64,000 nt of DNA from Rhodamnia argentea (taxonomy: Eukaryota > Streptophyta > Magnoliopsida > Myrtales > Myrtaceae). The stretch is from NCBI RefSeq assembly GCF_020921035.1, contig NC_063155.1:23677294-23741293 (forward strand), given 5' to 3'. Made by a program: the position numbers and the translations under genes. Positions 37,857 through 48,175 of the stretch are shown one piece after another. Each line of letters begins with the position of its first letter. Position 1 is the first letter of the stretch. Below the pieces are notes generated by a model that ran no database searches, was not told the DNA's origin, and was given only the letters and a program-made list of their open reading frames with translations.

Positions 37857-40017
37857 AGTTCCAGCGGCACAGCTCATGTGGGCAGAGATAAGGGTGATCA
37901 AGAGAAGTGTGGAAGAAGCACTTACGACGAGCTAGCTGTGAAGAAACTTCTTTGCCATATTGACATGTAATTGTTTACGTCGAGAACTCGAGCTCAAACC
38001 TAAAAGAAGAACCACCTATGTCATTGCAAATACAAAGAGATAAAGGGACATGCACATGTTTCTTATGGAGAAAAATTCTCGACTTGAAATATACGGTATA
38101 GATAGAAAATTCAACCTCATTTTCTATATATGGTTTTCTTTTTTGCCACTCTATTACGAAACCAACCTCACTTGCTACTAAAGGTTAGTTCGAGGAAGTA
38201 GTCAATTACCCCTAACCATGCAGTTTTCAGCCAACCACCACAAAATACTGGTGGTTGTATTAGTTTGACCACGCAGTTCCTTACTGTCTTTCTCCTTGTC
38301 TAAACCACTCTGACAAGTGGATTAGGCATTCACCTGTTTCCCCCAGCATGATATCAAGACACTTGGTTCATGATTTAGGTATTGAGTCTTTCTTCAAGTA
38401 CAAAGATTAGCATCTTACTTCAACACATTCTGTTTTACACAATCATCTATCTTCAGACCACTTGCTACAGTTCTTTATTGTAGACGCCATACTGGAAAAA
38501 ACAATTAACCCTTGACGGTTTAACTGCTAATCCATCAACTTGGATTGTTGCAAAATTCAGTGAAGTGCTACCCGTGAAAATATGTACATTTGAAAACTTT
38601 GCTTACAAATATGTCAGATTGCCCCCACTGCATTTTACTTAATAGTTTAAAATTAAATGGTGTGCGTGAATATGAAAGACGATTAAATAAAAGAACCAGA
38701 ACTATCAGAATTCTCCGTGTACAAAAATTGTGATAGAACTAAGGAACTTCACCCAAGCTTCATCCCAGTCATGGATAGATCACCCAGGTTCGGGTCCATA
38801 AGTAGTGACAATTGCCCTATGAAGACTTGCTTTCGCTACTGCTCCGGTGGGTTCCCTTAGCCAAGCCACTGCCTATGAATCGCCGGGTCATTCTTCCATA
38901 GGCATGTAGTCAGAGTCCTAGTAGTCTCCTCCCACTACTTGGGAGCTTATGGTTTCATGTTCTATTTCACTCCCTAATGGAGGTTCTTTTCACCATAGAT
39001 CCACTTATGAAGAGGACTGTAATCAAATTATAGATGGTGCACACCTCTTCTTGGCAATAAGTAGGCGCATCTTTCAGGAAGAACTGGGGTCCTTGTTATT
39101 GCATGCCATTAAGTGCCTCGTAGATTGAACTGATGCAGATTGCAGTCCATCCATAATCATTCTAGGTCAAGAAAATATTCTATTCTCAGGCAGATATGTC
39201 TCTTCCGTGCATGGAAGCCTGTGACTTTCCTCATTGACCCTTGATTACATTTTACAATCTGTAACATGGATAAGAACTTGCTCCCGTCAAACCTTCTGTA
39301 CAACAGAAAATAGGACCTAAAATGAAAATCCTGGAGACGAACATCATTCTCCACAGAGCCATCCTCTTCTATTGTCATTGCTCCGCGGCTTTTGCACATT
39401 CCATCAGTAAATCGGCTTTTAGGTTTTGGCTTCCTAATTGAGCCACCATACATAGTGATCTACTTGTATAAGTGGTTCACTCGGATATCTTGGCTGTTGG
39501 ATGAGTTGGTAGTATTCTCAAATGGTTGACGGATAACCACAAACTGCTACAGATATTTGTGCACAGAACATGGCATTTTATATTTTTAGAACAGAGCAAG
39601 AATCACATAGCAACACAATTGAAATAAGCAATGAAGTACAATGTATAACTTACTCTCCCATAATAACTCCTGGTTGCAAGAGGCTTGAACTGTATTGAAA
39701 AATATGTCGGCTCATCATTACAATGCATTATAAAGTTCTAACGACCAGAGCTTGGCATTTTACCAGACACCAAATCTGCATATCCTATCCACGCATATCT
39801 TTTCTTGAACAAGCAAGGAAGTAAACCCACTTACAGCTCCATAACTAGTATGGTTCTGTCTCTAACTTTCACCATTGTCGAGTCAGCTCTGCCTGAAGCA
39901 AACAATTCTCCCGCCATATCAAACGCCAATCTATTTCTAAAGAGGAAAAATAAAAGAGCAAAAAGTTTCTGGTTCTGCCAACATGTATGCACTAAAGACT
40001 GATGAACTTGAAGGTGA
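37857..40017. other. Intergenic region with a plastid rDNA insertion
   Basis: It begins with the 3' UTR of SKU5-like copy 2 and ends with the 3' UTR of the GT47 gene (-). A plastid 23S rDNA fragment sits at 38748-38994. A 98-codon frame at 39157-39453 (-) has an ATG and basic N-terminus (MYGGSIRKPKPKSRF) but no recognised domain; I do not call it a gene. Confidence 0.5.
38748..38994 (-). pseudogene. Nuclear insertion of plastid DNA: rrn23 fragment (NUPT)
   Basis: Read on the minus strand, this matches the first third of plastid 23S rRNA almost continuously, as I recall the tobacco sequence: from GGTGAAAAGAACC... through GAAATAGAACATGAAACC, GCCACTGCCTATGA (plus strand) and CAGGTTCGGGTCCATAAG (plus strand) to GGGTGAA. 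Differences are mostly C-to-T or G-to-A, as when methylated plastid DNA decays in the nucleus, plus a small insertion near 38930. It is not a working rRNA gene. A mitochondrial 26S origin is unlikely given the plastid-specific stretch around GGAGCTTA..GTTTCATGTTC. Confidence 0.88.
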
Positions 40018-41912
40018 TCAATACAACAGACGATGCACCCCTCGCCTCACCCATAACTGGTAAGCAGTCATGTAAAAGGAATCGAAACCTCTCGGTGTTG
40101 TGTGCCACATGAAGTGTTTTCTTACTTGGGACAGATTATGGTACATGCTGAGGTAAATTTCTGCCGGTATAGCCAATAGTCTTTCCTTCAAGGACGATAT
40201 CTCCCTATGGTTGATAATGACGGAGAACTTGCTCCAGTCCAAGATGTTAGAAAATGGAAGGTCATAGTAATTTGAAAGAATAACAGGAACACAACCATAA
40301 TGTATAGCGTCACAGACCCTCGCTGTGTTCACCTCATAACCTTTCACATGGAGGCAATATCTGCTTCCCTTGAGACCTTCTTCGTAAGGAAAAGGACTTC
40401 TAGAAAAAACATCCATGGACGTATCGTTTTCATACGTGTCTATCAACTCTTGGCGAATGCGAGAGTTTTGGATGCGCCCCGAAAAGAAAACAAGTCGGTG
40501 CCTACAAAAGGACCCAGAGGATACATCGGTTCTGAAGCCCACAGCATCATAATAAAATTGCTGAAAGGAAAAGAAAATGAGCAGTCTCTAATCAACCATG
40601 GTACAAGGATAGATTCGAGCTGTTCTAAGATTATGGGTGGGTACAGGAAGGGAATAGCCAAAACTTTTATCCACTGTAAGAAATTGATGAAGTTGTTGGT
40701 TGGGGTACTTAGTTGACTCATCCACTTCAACTAACTCTTGTAATTGACCAGAAATTTCACGCACATCTTTCTCATGAAGCAACTGGGCGACTAAACAAGA
40801 CAACTTCACCAGGCAGAACAACAACAACATATTTGAAATGATCGTCTCTTACAATCCTCAAAAGAAATTCTAAAATAGAATCCAAATCAACCTCCTAAAG
40901 AAGCCTAGCATGTGAAATCCACGAATCAGTAGATAAAAATTGATGATTCATAACAAATTTCACGGACAAGACTACACAGACCTATGCAGCAACAAAAATG
41001 TGGACGCCCACAATCATACCTTTCACTCGGAGGGGTCAGAACCTGCTCATCTCTCCTCGGCCAGACTTGCGGAAGCGCCACGTCCTTATGTGCCACATAA
41101 GACCTCTGGAAATAGCTCGATGAACAAGTGACCTGAACCGCATGGTTGAGCAAATCGCGGTGCTTAGATGCCGCGTCCCTGCCGACAGAGTGGCAGTGTG
41201 CGTAGAAGTGATCAGCTCCCCCCGACGCATTCCAGAACCCGAACTCCCGGCCGATCCTCGCGGCGTACTCAGCGACGAAGTCCGCTATCGTCCCCTCGTG
41301 ACGCACCCGAGGGTCGTTCCGCATGTTGTTGATCGAAAAGGGCATGAAAAAGAATTGAGCTTGCTGGGGATCGGAGGTGACGAGCGAGCTCCGAAGGAGA
41401 GAGATCTTGAACATGTGCTCGCTGAAGTAGTTGCCAAGCTTGGGGTTAAAAGGGTCGACGTGGGGCAAGAAAATGTTGGCAAACGGAGAAGAAGAAGACG
41501 AAGAGGACGAGTAATAAGCGTCTGGGTAAACGTAAATCTTGAAGGAACGCATCATTTCTTGAAAATTAGCAGCGAAAGCCAGCCAGTCGTGATAGGGACC
41601 AAAATCTCTCTCCTTTTTCGGCGGAGACAAAGCATCTGCACTGGAAGATGCAGAGGTGGGAGCTGGAGAGGTCAGGTTCGCGAAGGGAGAGTGAGGTTGC
41701 GATCTCAGAGACGAGCTCTGAGCTCTTGGAGATTCGGCTGTGACTGTGACCGACAGTGGATCCGGGTGGAGAGATGGGTGGACGTGCTTGGAGCCGGAGA
41801 AGGAGAAGGAGAGGTAAAGGATAGATGCGAGAGTGAAGGTGCTCAGCAAGATGAGGAGCTTGTGATGGAGAGGTTGGTGGTGGTGCTTGGTTCTCTTGGT
41901 GAGCATGAACAT
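40018..41912 (-). CDS. GT47 exostosin-family glycosyltransferase, 2 exons, 458 aa
   Basis: Exons (complement, transcript order): 41020-41912 and 40018-40501; 1377 nt. Type II membrane topology: short basic N-terminus, one membrane segment at about residues 19-38 (LLILLSTFTLASILYLSF), a Ser/Pro-rich stem, then the exostosin domain from about residue 118 (FKIYVYPDAYY) to the end. Landmarks: FFMPFSINNMR, GADHFYAHCHSVG, KDVALPQVWPRR, HRLVFFSGRIQNSRIR, CLHVKGYEVNTARVCDAIHYGCVPVILSNYYDLPF. The last one lies in the nucleotide-sugar-binding half. Golgi-located GT47 enzymes of this plant clade build wall polysaccharides; donor and acceptor cannot be told from sequence. The ATG at 41912 is the first in frame: an in-frame stop precedes it with no other ATG. 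An in-frame TTG upstream is not used. An alternative exon-2 acceptor near 40547 would shift the frame and is rejected. Confidence 0.9.
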
Positions 41913-43290
41913 GGTGGTGACTGGCAAGAAGTGTCCAGCGAACTGCTCGTCAAGAACAACAGGGTAGCGTGCGTTGGAGAAGAAGGAGAGAACACAATTA
42001 ATCGGACAAGGCTATAAATTGTGAGATTGCCGCTTTCATTGTCCTTTTTACTTGTCTTTTTTTTTTTTTTTTTGGTCGAATTTCTTGCCTTTGTTCTTGT
42101 TTGTTTTGGCGCATTGAGTGCGTCCTTCTCCTTACTGAGTAACTGCAGGCCCAACTGAATGTTGTGCTTCATAGGTTTGATCTAGGGGCGAGTAAAAAAA
42201 TCATTAATCCATCCAAATAGAACCGGACCATACTCAACCGACTGATTTTGGATGATAACAGACAGGTAAGGTCCGGTTCCCAGGCCCAATTTCCTGGAAC
42301 CGGCGAGTATCGATTTGATTCTAGATTCGGGTGGGAACCATCCAACCGGCCCAACAAAATCGATCTTTTATATAATACAAATATATATTCTTTTAGAATA
42401 ACTTTTGCAAATATTACAACACTTATTACCTTACATATTGAAATTTTTTCATTTGGCAATGGTAGCATATCGTTTTCCCCATTATTATCTTGTATTATTG
42501 AAATTTTTCCTCCTTCAACTGTTGGGGATTGGTTACTTTTCTTTTTTAATTGATGTTGGTATTCGGTAACACCGTAATCGGGATCCAACCAAGAACCGAA
42601 CCGGACCGGTGGTTCGATTTTTGGGTGGATCCATGAAACAAGCGAGTGGTTCACGGTTCGCATTTTGTGGAACCGATCTCTAGCGGGCGGTTTTTAATTA
42701 CAGGGTGAAAATCATCCATTCTGGAATCGATCACTCTTAGATTGATTAAAAAAAAAATACCATTTTTCTTTGAATTGTTCTTTTCCCTCCTCTTGATAAT
42801 TAGACTGATGATCAGAAAAAGTGAGAAACAAATTTGATTGCTTGGACCCCCAGATGATGATGGAAAGAATTCTTTGCGATTTTGATGTAAAAATCGATTT
42901 TTGACATATAGTAAATAGCAAAAGCGTATAATTTTTTTCCCAAAGAAAGAGCTTTTTTTTTTCGAAATACCCGTAAAGCAGATTAAAATCGAAATACGGA
43001 GATTGGATTTGGTTGGTCCGAACAGTACGGGGCCTTCTGTCTTTTACTTCGGTTTCTCCGACCTTTTTTTAACCAATGGCTTCGCCATTAACGTCAAAGA
43101 ATCTCGACAGCTCGTCACTCTCTCTTCCCCTCGGAGAGCCCATACCCAACAAGACACCAAACAAAAGCACCGTCTTGCAGGAGCAACAGGCAATCGAGCC
43201 GAACGCGTCTGCTTCCCTTGTTCTCTTCGTCATCTCTGAACCTCGGCGAGTCCTCGATCCGCATCGCTTGAAGCAGAGATTAGGCAGCGG
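41913..43290. other. Shared upstream region of GT47 (-) and DUF1350 (+) genes
   Basis: A divergent promoter region of about 1.4 kb. Most of it is a small transposon (42183-42740). On the DUF1350 side, an upstream ATG at 43076 opens a 119-codon frame that overlaps the main start in another frame; see findings. Confidence 0.55.
42183..42740. mobile_element. GGTTCC/GGAACC-rich small element (copy B)
   Basis: It starts TAGGGGCGAGTA and ends GATCACTCTTA, with many CCGGTTCC / GGAACCGG words in the first 170 and last 170 bases and an AT-rich middle. Same family as 34625-35002 and 61677-62369. It lies 271 bases upstream of the GT47 ATG. Confidence 0.55.
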
Positions 43291-44114
43291 ATGGCGAGTT
43301 CAAGCTGGATTCAGTTTCATTCGCACCGGAGCGTCGCTCTCGGTGCCGGAAGCGAGTGGAAGCTGCCGATTCCTCCTCGGCGTTGTTGCGATGTCGCGTC
43401 TTGTTCACTCCGCGGTCGCCGCTCGATCGCCTTGAAGAAGCCGCTGCGAAGCAGAGTCCGTTGCAGCTACGATGACGGCAATCGGGGACCGCCGCAACAG
43501 CCGCCGTCTCAGTCCACGGGAGTTCGACTTTACAGCGAGATTGAAAGGTAATGGTTTCTGCTCTCTGTCAAAACTGTTCGATTGTGTACAGTTTGTTTCT
43601 ATTGGTATTGACATGTTTAGTCTTCTGGATTTGCGTGCTTAGAGGATTATCAGAAATCCAATTTTAGCAAAATGTTAATTAGAACTTTTTGCTATTACTG
43701 TGAACAGATTGTGGTTGCTTTGATGATATTAAATGGAACGAGTCTCGGGTCAGCTTATCATAATCAAAATTAGAGGTGTGACTGATTCCAGGAAACACGG
43801 TTGATCTTCACACGAAGAAAAAAGATTGACGTGCCTTTCACTTATGTAGAGCTTATTGACTTAAACTCATCATCATGAACGTCACAAAAACGAGTGCTTG
43901 TTCCGAAGTCTATACAGTTAGTGAAGAGCCACTGATTGTGTCATCTTATAAAAGTGTAGAATTTAGCTTTCCACGCATAACCCTTTCTCCCTTTATGGTT
44001 CTACAGTCGAAAGGTCAAGTCACTCTTTTTGTGTTTTGTAGAGTGCTCACTGAGACAGTACGCCAGTCTCAAAATGCTTGGGGTATTACAGGGGACTGGA
44101 GCCAAATTGAGGTG

Positions 44115-44146
<32 letters not shown>

Positions 44147-47046
44147 GACATCAGATAAATGTACTTTGAATTGGATGTTTCAGTTGCTCATTTGTTGTCC
44201 TCTTACATTTTTTTCATTTGGAAGGAAAATGTGAGTGTGGGAGTGTTGAAAATGTGTGTGTCTCGTCATACAGATGCTGAGAAATGAGATGAAAGCCATT
44301 GCAAAGCATGTCACAGGAAGGTTTATTTCAGACTTTCCCATCATCTTATTTGAGCGAATTTCTTCATGAATGTCACAGGGAGCTTGGGTCCTTAAACCAA
44401 GAAACTCACAGCCAAATGCAGTTGTACATTTTATTGGTGGAATATTTGTGGGAGCTGCCCCTCAGCTAACCTACCGTCTATTCCTTGAGCGGCTTGCAGA
44501 AAAGTGAGTCCTTCATCCAAATTGGAAGCATTTTTTGGTATTATAATGTTTATTAGTATTACTCTTTGCGAAAGCTTATCTGCAATTATGTATAAACATA
44601 CTTTTTTCCTCATTTTTTTTTTGTTTTGCTTTTTTTAATTGTACTTTTACGATGTTTTGGGTTGGCCAGCATTTGATAGTGTACTGATATTTGACTAGAT
44701 TGTGATAGTTTTGAATATTGTTATCCCCAATTTATTCATCTCTGTATACCCAATACTTTGCTGATGATTATGATATATATTGATTCTCAACCGAGGACAA
44801 GCATCATTGGACTTTTTAATTGTACTTTTACGATGTTTTGGGTTGGCCAGCATTTGATAGTGTACTGATATTTGACTAGATTGTGATAGTTTTGAATATT
44901 GTTATCCCCAATTTATTCATCTCTGTATACCCAATACTTTGCTGATGATTATGATATATATTGATTCTCAACCGAGGACAAGCATCATTGGACTTTTTGT
45001 GGTGATATAGGGGTATTTTAGTGATTGCAACACCATATGCCAGTGGGTTTGATCACTTCTTCATTGCAGATGAAGTGCAATTCAAATTTGATCATTGTCA
45101 TCGGTATCTACAAGATGTAGTGAGTTGCTCTGAAGGATGGACCAAGTTATTCAGGTCTATTTTCTCTTTTTAAAAGACATGCGGAGGGACTAATTAGCTA
45201 CTATATAGGTACATGATCTTCCTACTTTTGGCATTGGACACTCATTGGGATCCGTCATCCACCTTTTAATTGGTAGGAAAAAGTGCTGTGATTATTACTT
45301 GCAACGCAGTGACTGCTTGTACCTAAATTCTAAACTATCCATTTGATCAGGATCGAGATATGCGGTGCAAAGAAATGGAAACATATTAATGGCATTCAAC
45401 AACAAGGTACTTGTCCTGCTAGCGCTGCAAATTAAAAATGTTATTTATCTCAATGCCCTTTAAGTAATCCACTAGTTAGGATATTCAAAAAGGTTTATTA
45501 GTGAAACACTTCACTACTAGAAGATAACAGTAAAATAACTGAAATCGGGTTTCTTCCATATGACTGGTTTGTGTGTTCCTTATTTTAAGCTTTCAAGCGT
45601 AATTTTTTGTGCATGTCTACTTGCGCTAACAGGAAGACGATTCCTTGATGTGCTATGAGAAGTTTTTTCAGATGATTTTTTTGTTTGACAGGAGGCGAGC
45701 TTGGCTATTCCTTTGTTTTCACCTGTTCTGGTTCCAATGGCCCAGAGCTTGGGTCCATTTTTGTCCCAAATCGCATCATCACCAACAGTCAAGCTAGGGG
45801 TAAAGTTCATGAGTTGTTGGCTTCTGTACTAACTGATCTTAGATCAAGTAGGGATTTAGCTTTAGAATAATATTCTCCAAACCCCATTTTCCTAGTTGTT
45901 AGGATTACTACTTTGATAAGTGACATCTTTCATGACATTCATGCAGGCAGAAATGACTATTAAGCAATTAGAGAACCTCAGTCCGCCCATCATGAAGCAA
46001 GTACTTCCTTTAGTTGAGCAACTCCCTCCCTTGTACATGGACTTGGTCAAGGGGAGAGAGGACTTTTCTCCAAAGCCAGAAGAAACTCGACGACTTGTGC
46101 GTGAATACATGAAATGTGTTTTATTTAGTAAAATTATTTTCATGTTGATTGACTGCCTAATAGTATCATATGTGAACTATCCTTGAATGTTTTATTATAG
46201 CTGTAAGTTGTCTTAGCAAGTCTTGTGAAGCATTTCGATTTTATTGGTTATATCATAGTCGTGCATTCTCATTTTTATTAATAGAATCAGGCTTGTACCT
46301 TGTGTTCTCTTTAGGAGTTTATGCAAGTAGATTTCTCTTGACCTCTTTGATATTATGGTTAGCAAGTCTTGTTCATTGTCATTGAATACTGCTTCATACG
46401 TAAATTGTAACAGCATTCTCTTTTTCGAAAACATTATGGATCATCGTTTAGCTTTTTCTTTTCTTCTTTGTTTTGGGCTCATGGATCACCTTAGTTCTTA
46501 TTATTGATATTGCCGGACATTCCAGATAAAGTCCTATTACGGAATCTCGAGGAATCTTTTGATAAAATTTAAGGACGATTCTATCGACGAAACATCAACT
46601 CTAGCACAGGTCCTCAGTTCAGAATCGGCTATTAGTTCAATGCTGGACATGTCAATTCGTTTGTTGCCAGGAGATCACGGTCTTCCTCTGCAGCAGGTAT
46701 ATTTGCTGTGATAAACCTTTACTGTTCCAAATATATTTGCTGGTTGAAATTTCGGATCGCCTTCGACCTCTGGTGAAATTCTCATTGGCACATCCATTTT
46801 CCACAGGCTCTTCCAGATGTTCCACCAGCAATGGCTGATGCAGTAAACAGGGGAAGTGAGTTCATCACCAATATGACGGTGGGGACACCGTGGGAGACAG
46901 TAGCCAAAGAGATGGGAAATACTTTAGGTGTTGACCCGAGGTCGAGGATTCTTCGTGCACAAATATCCAAGGAAATAGACGTGCTTGTCGATGTTGTCAC
47001 ATCATGGGTGGCTTCAAACACAGGTCCCAAACTTTTGAGATCTTAA
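43291..47046 (+). CDS. DUF1350 alpha/beta-hydrolase-like plastid protein, 10 exons, 449 aa
   Basis: Exons: 43291-43547, 44042-44111, 44379-44503, 45011-45119, 45209-45272, 45351-45406, 45692-45799, 45947-46096, 46526-46696, 46807-47046; 1350 nt, all phases consistent. The first 60-70 residues are rich in Ser/Arg with few acids, a chloroplast transit peptide. The mature part carries the DUF1350 signature: VVHFIGGIFVGAAPQLTYR, IATPYASGFDHF, FGIGHSLGSVIHLLIGSRY, GREDFSPKPEETRRL, SYYGISRNLLIKFKDD, LPGDHGLPLQQ. GHSLG fits a nucleophile elbow with Ser as the possible catalytic residue; substrate unknown. Closest recalled relatives are Arabidopsis At3g43540 and At5g47860. Exon 4 was ended at the strong GTGAGT donor to give LQDVVHDLPTF. 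Intron 3 holds an exact 181-bp tandem duplication and intron 2 starts with a CT microsatellite. Confidence 0.92.
44115..44140. repeat. (CT)13 microsatellite at the 5' end of an intron
   Basis: It begins three bases after the exon-2 boundary of the DUF1350 gene, so it forms most of the donor-site context (GTGCTCTCT). Confidence 0.95.
44632..44993. repeat. Exact 181-bp tandem duplication in intron 3 of the DUF1350 gene
   Basis: 44632-44812 and 44813-44993 are identical as far as I can see by reading both, with a shared TTTTT at the joints. No divergence means either a very recent duplication or an assembly artefact. Confidence 0.95.
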
Positions 47047-48175
47047 TTATGGACGGTTTCAGGACTCTTTCTGATGGAAAGGTGTGTCAAGAATCTATAA
47101 GGGATAGCAGTTTGTAGTGCTTGTTGAGTTCTGCAGAAACTATTGTAAATGTGTTGGATAGGGTTTTTAGCCCTCCTGGGGTCCTATGTTCTGTATAGGG
47201 ATAATATTCTGGGTGTCAGCAATAGAGCACGTTTCTCCAGAAGAAATATGTGGGAATGTGTAGACAAAGGATGTTTGAAGCATCATGTTTCATATGAGGG
47301 GAAAAATTGTCTTGTTGATGCTATCTGATGAAAGGTATGTGTAAAGAACTTACGGGAACCATATGCTGCAGGCTGTAATGATGTTTGACTGTGTTTCCCC
47401 TTGAATTATCAAGCAAAGATCCCACATTCTAAAGATCACCCCATACAAGACCTAACATGGTCCAGTGGAAAATCTAGGATTGCCTTCCAGGGATAGTTTT
47501 CTCGGCATTTGAAAGAATTGCTCAGACGAGCGTACCCTGTGGGTCGACACATAGGTGCCCTGAATGGTGTAATACAACTTGTTCAGAAGTTTTCTTCCAT
47601 CAATTGGAGTGAGCAGCATAGGGTACTCCCTAAAGCCTGAAGGATAACGGCGACAGTGATCCTGAAGTTCGTTCTGAGCAATGGCAAAGAGAGACTCCTA
47701 GCATGGAAAAGGGAAAAAGGACTGAAATCCTATGAGGCCAAATGCTCCTCAGAATACCGACAAAAATAGCCCAGCTTGATTGCAAAGATGATTAATTCAA
47801 ACAGTAGAAAGCTCAGCACAAGGTTAAGTAAATTTCTGACGACTCAAAGATAACTGCGATGCAGTTCGGGAACGTTGGCATTCTAGGATCCTAACTATCC
47901 ATCCCACGTCGACGACAGAAAAAAGGAGGTCCCAGCGTCACAAGAAATGAAGACCATAAACTAATTCTAAGTCGCAAATTTTATGTGCTAAATCCATGAG
48001 AAATTTCCAAGTTATAAATCTATGCCTTGATTTTCACAATCCTACTCTGTCTGTGAATATGAGGGATGACCACATCTCATCTACTTTTTTATGTACACAT
48101 ATTAGTGGAGTTTGACAAACTACAGCCAATTCGTGAACGAAAGGAACAAAGTTGATGCCCTCAAGAGAATGGCAT
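47047..48175. other. Tail-to-tail 3' UTRs of DUF1350 (+) and RAD52-2 (-)
   Basis: About 1.1 kb between two convergent stop codons. No gene is visible. Confidence 0.6.

Noticed and set aside
40443-40830. Frames on the minus strand between the GT47 exons (SNFIMMLWASEP... and MLLLFCLVKLSC...)
   Set aside because: They lie in the intron or use the wrong frame of exon 2. The acceptor at 40501 restores the GT47 motif HRLVFFSGR.
41142-42017. 291-codon plus-strand frame
   Set aside because: It is antisense to the first exon of the GT47 gene; the GC-rich codons of that exon keep the opposite strand open.
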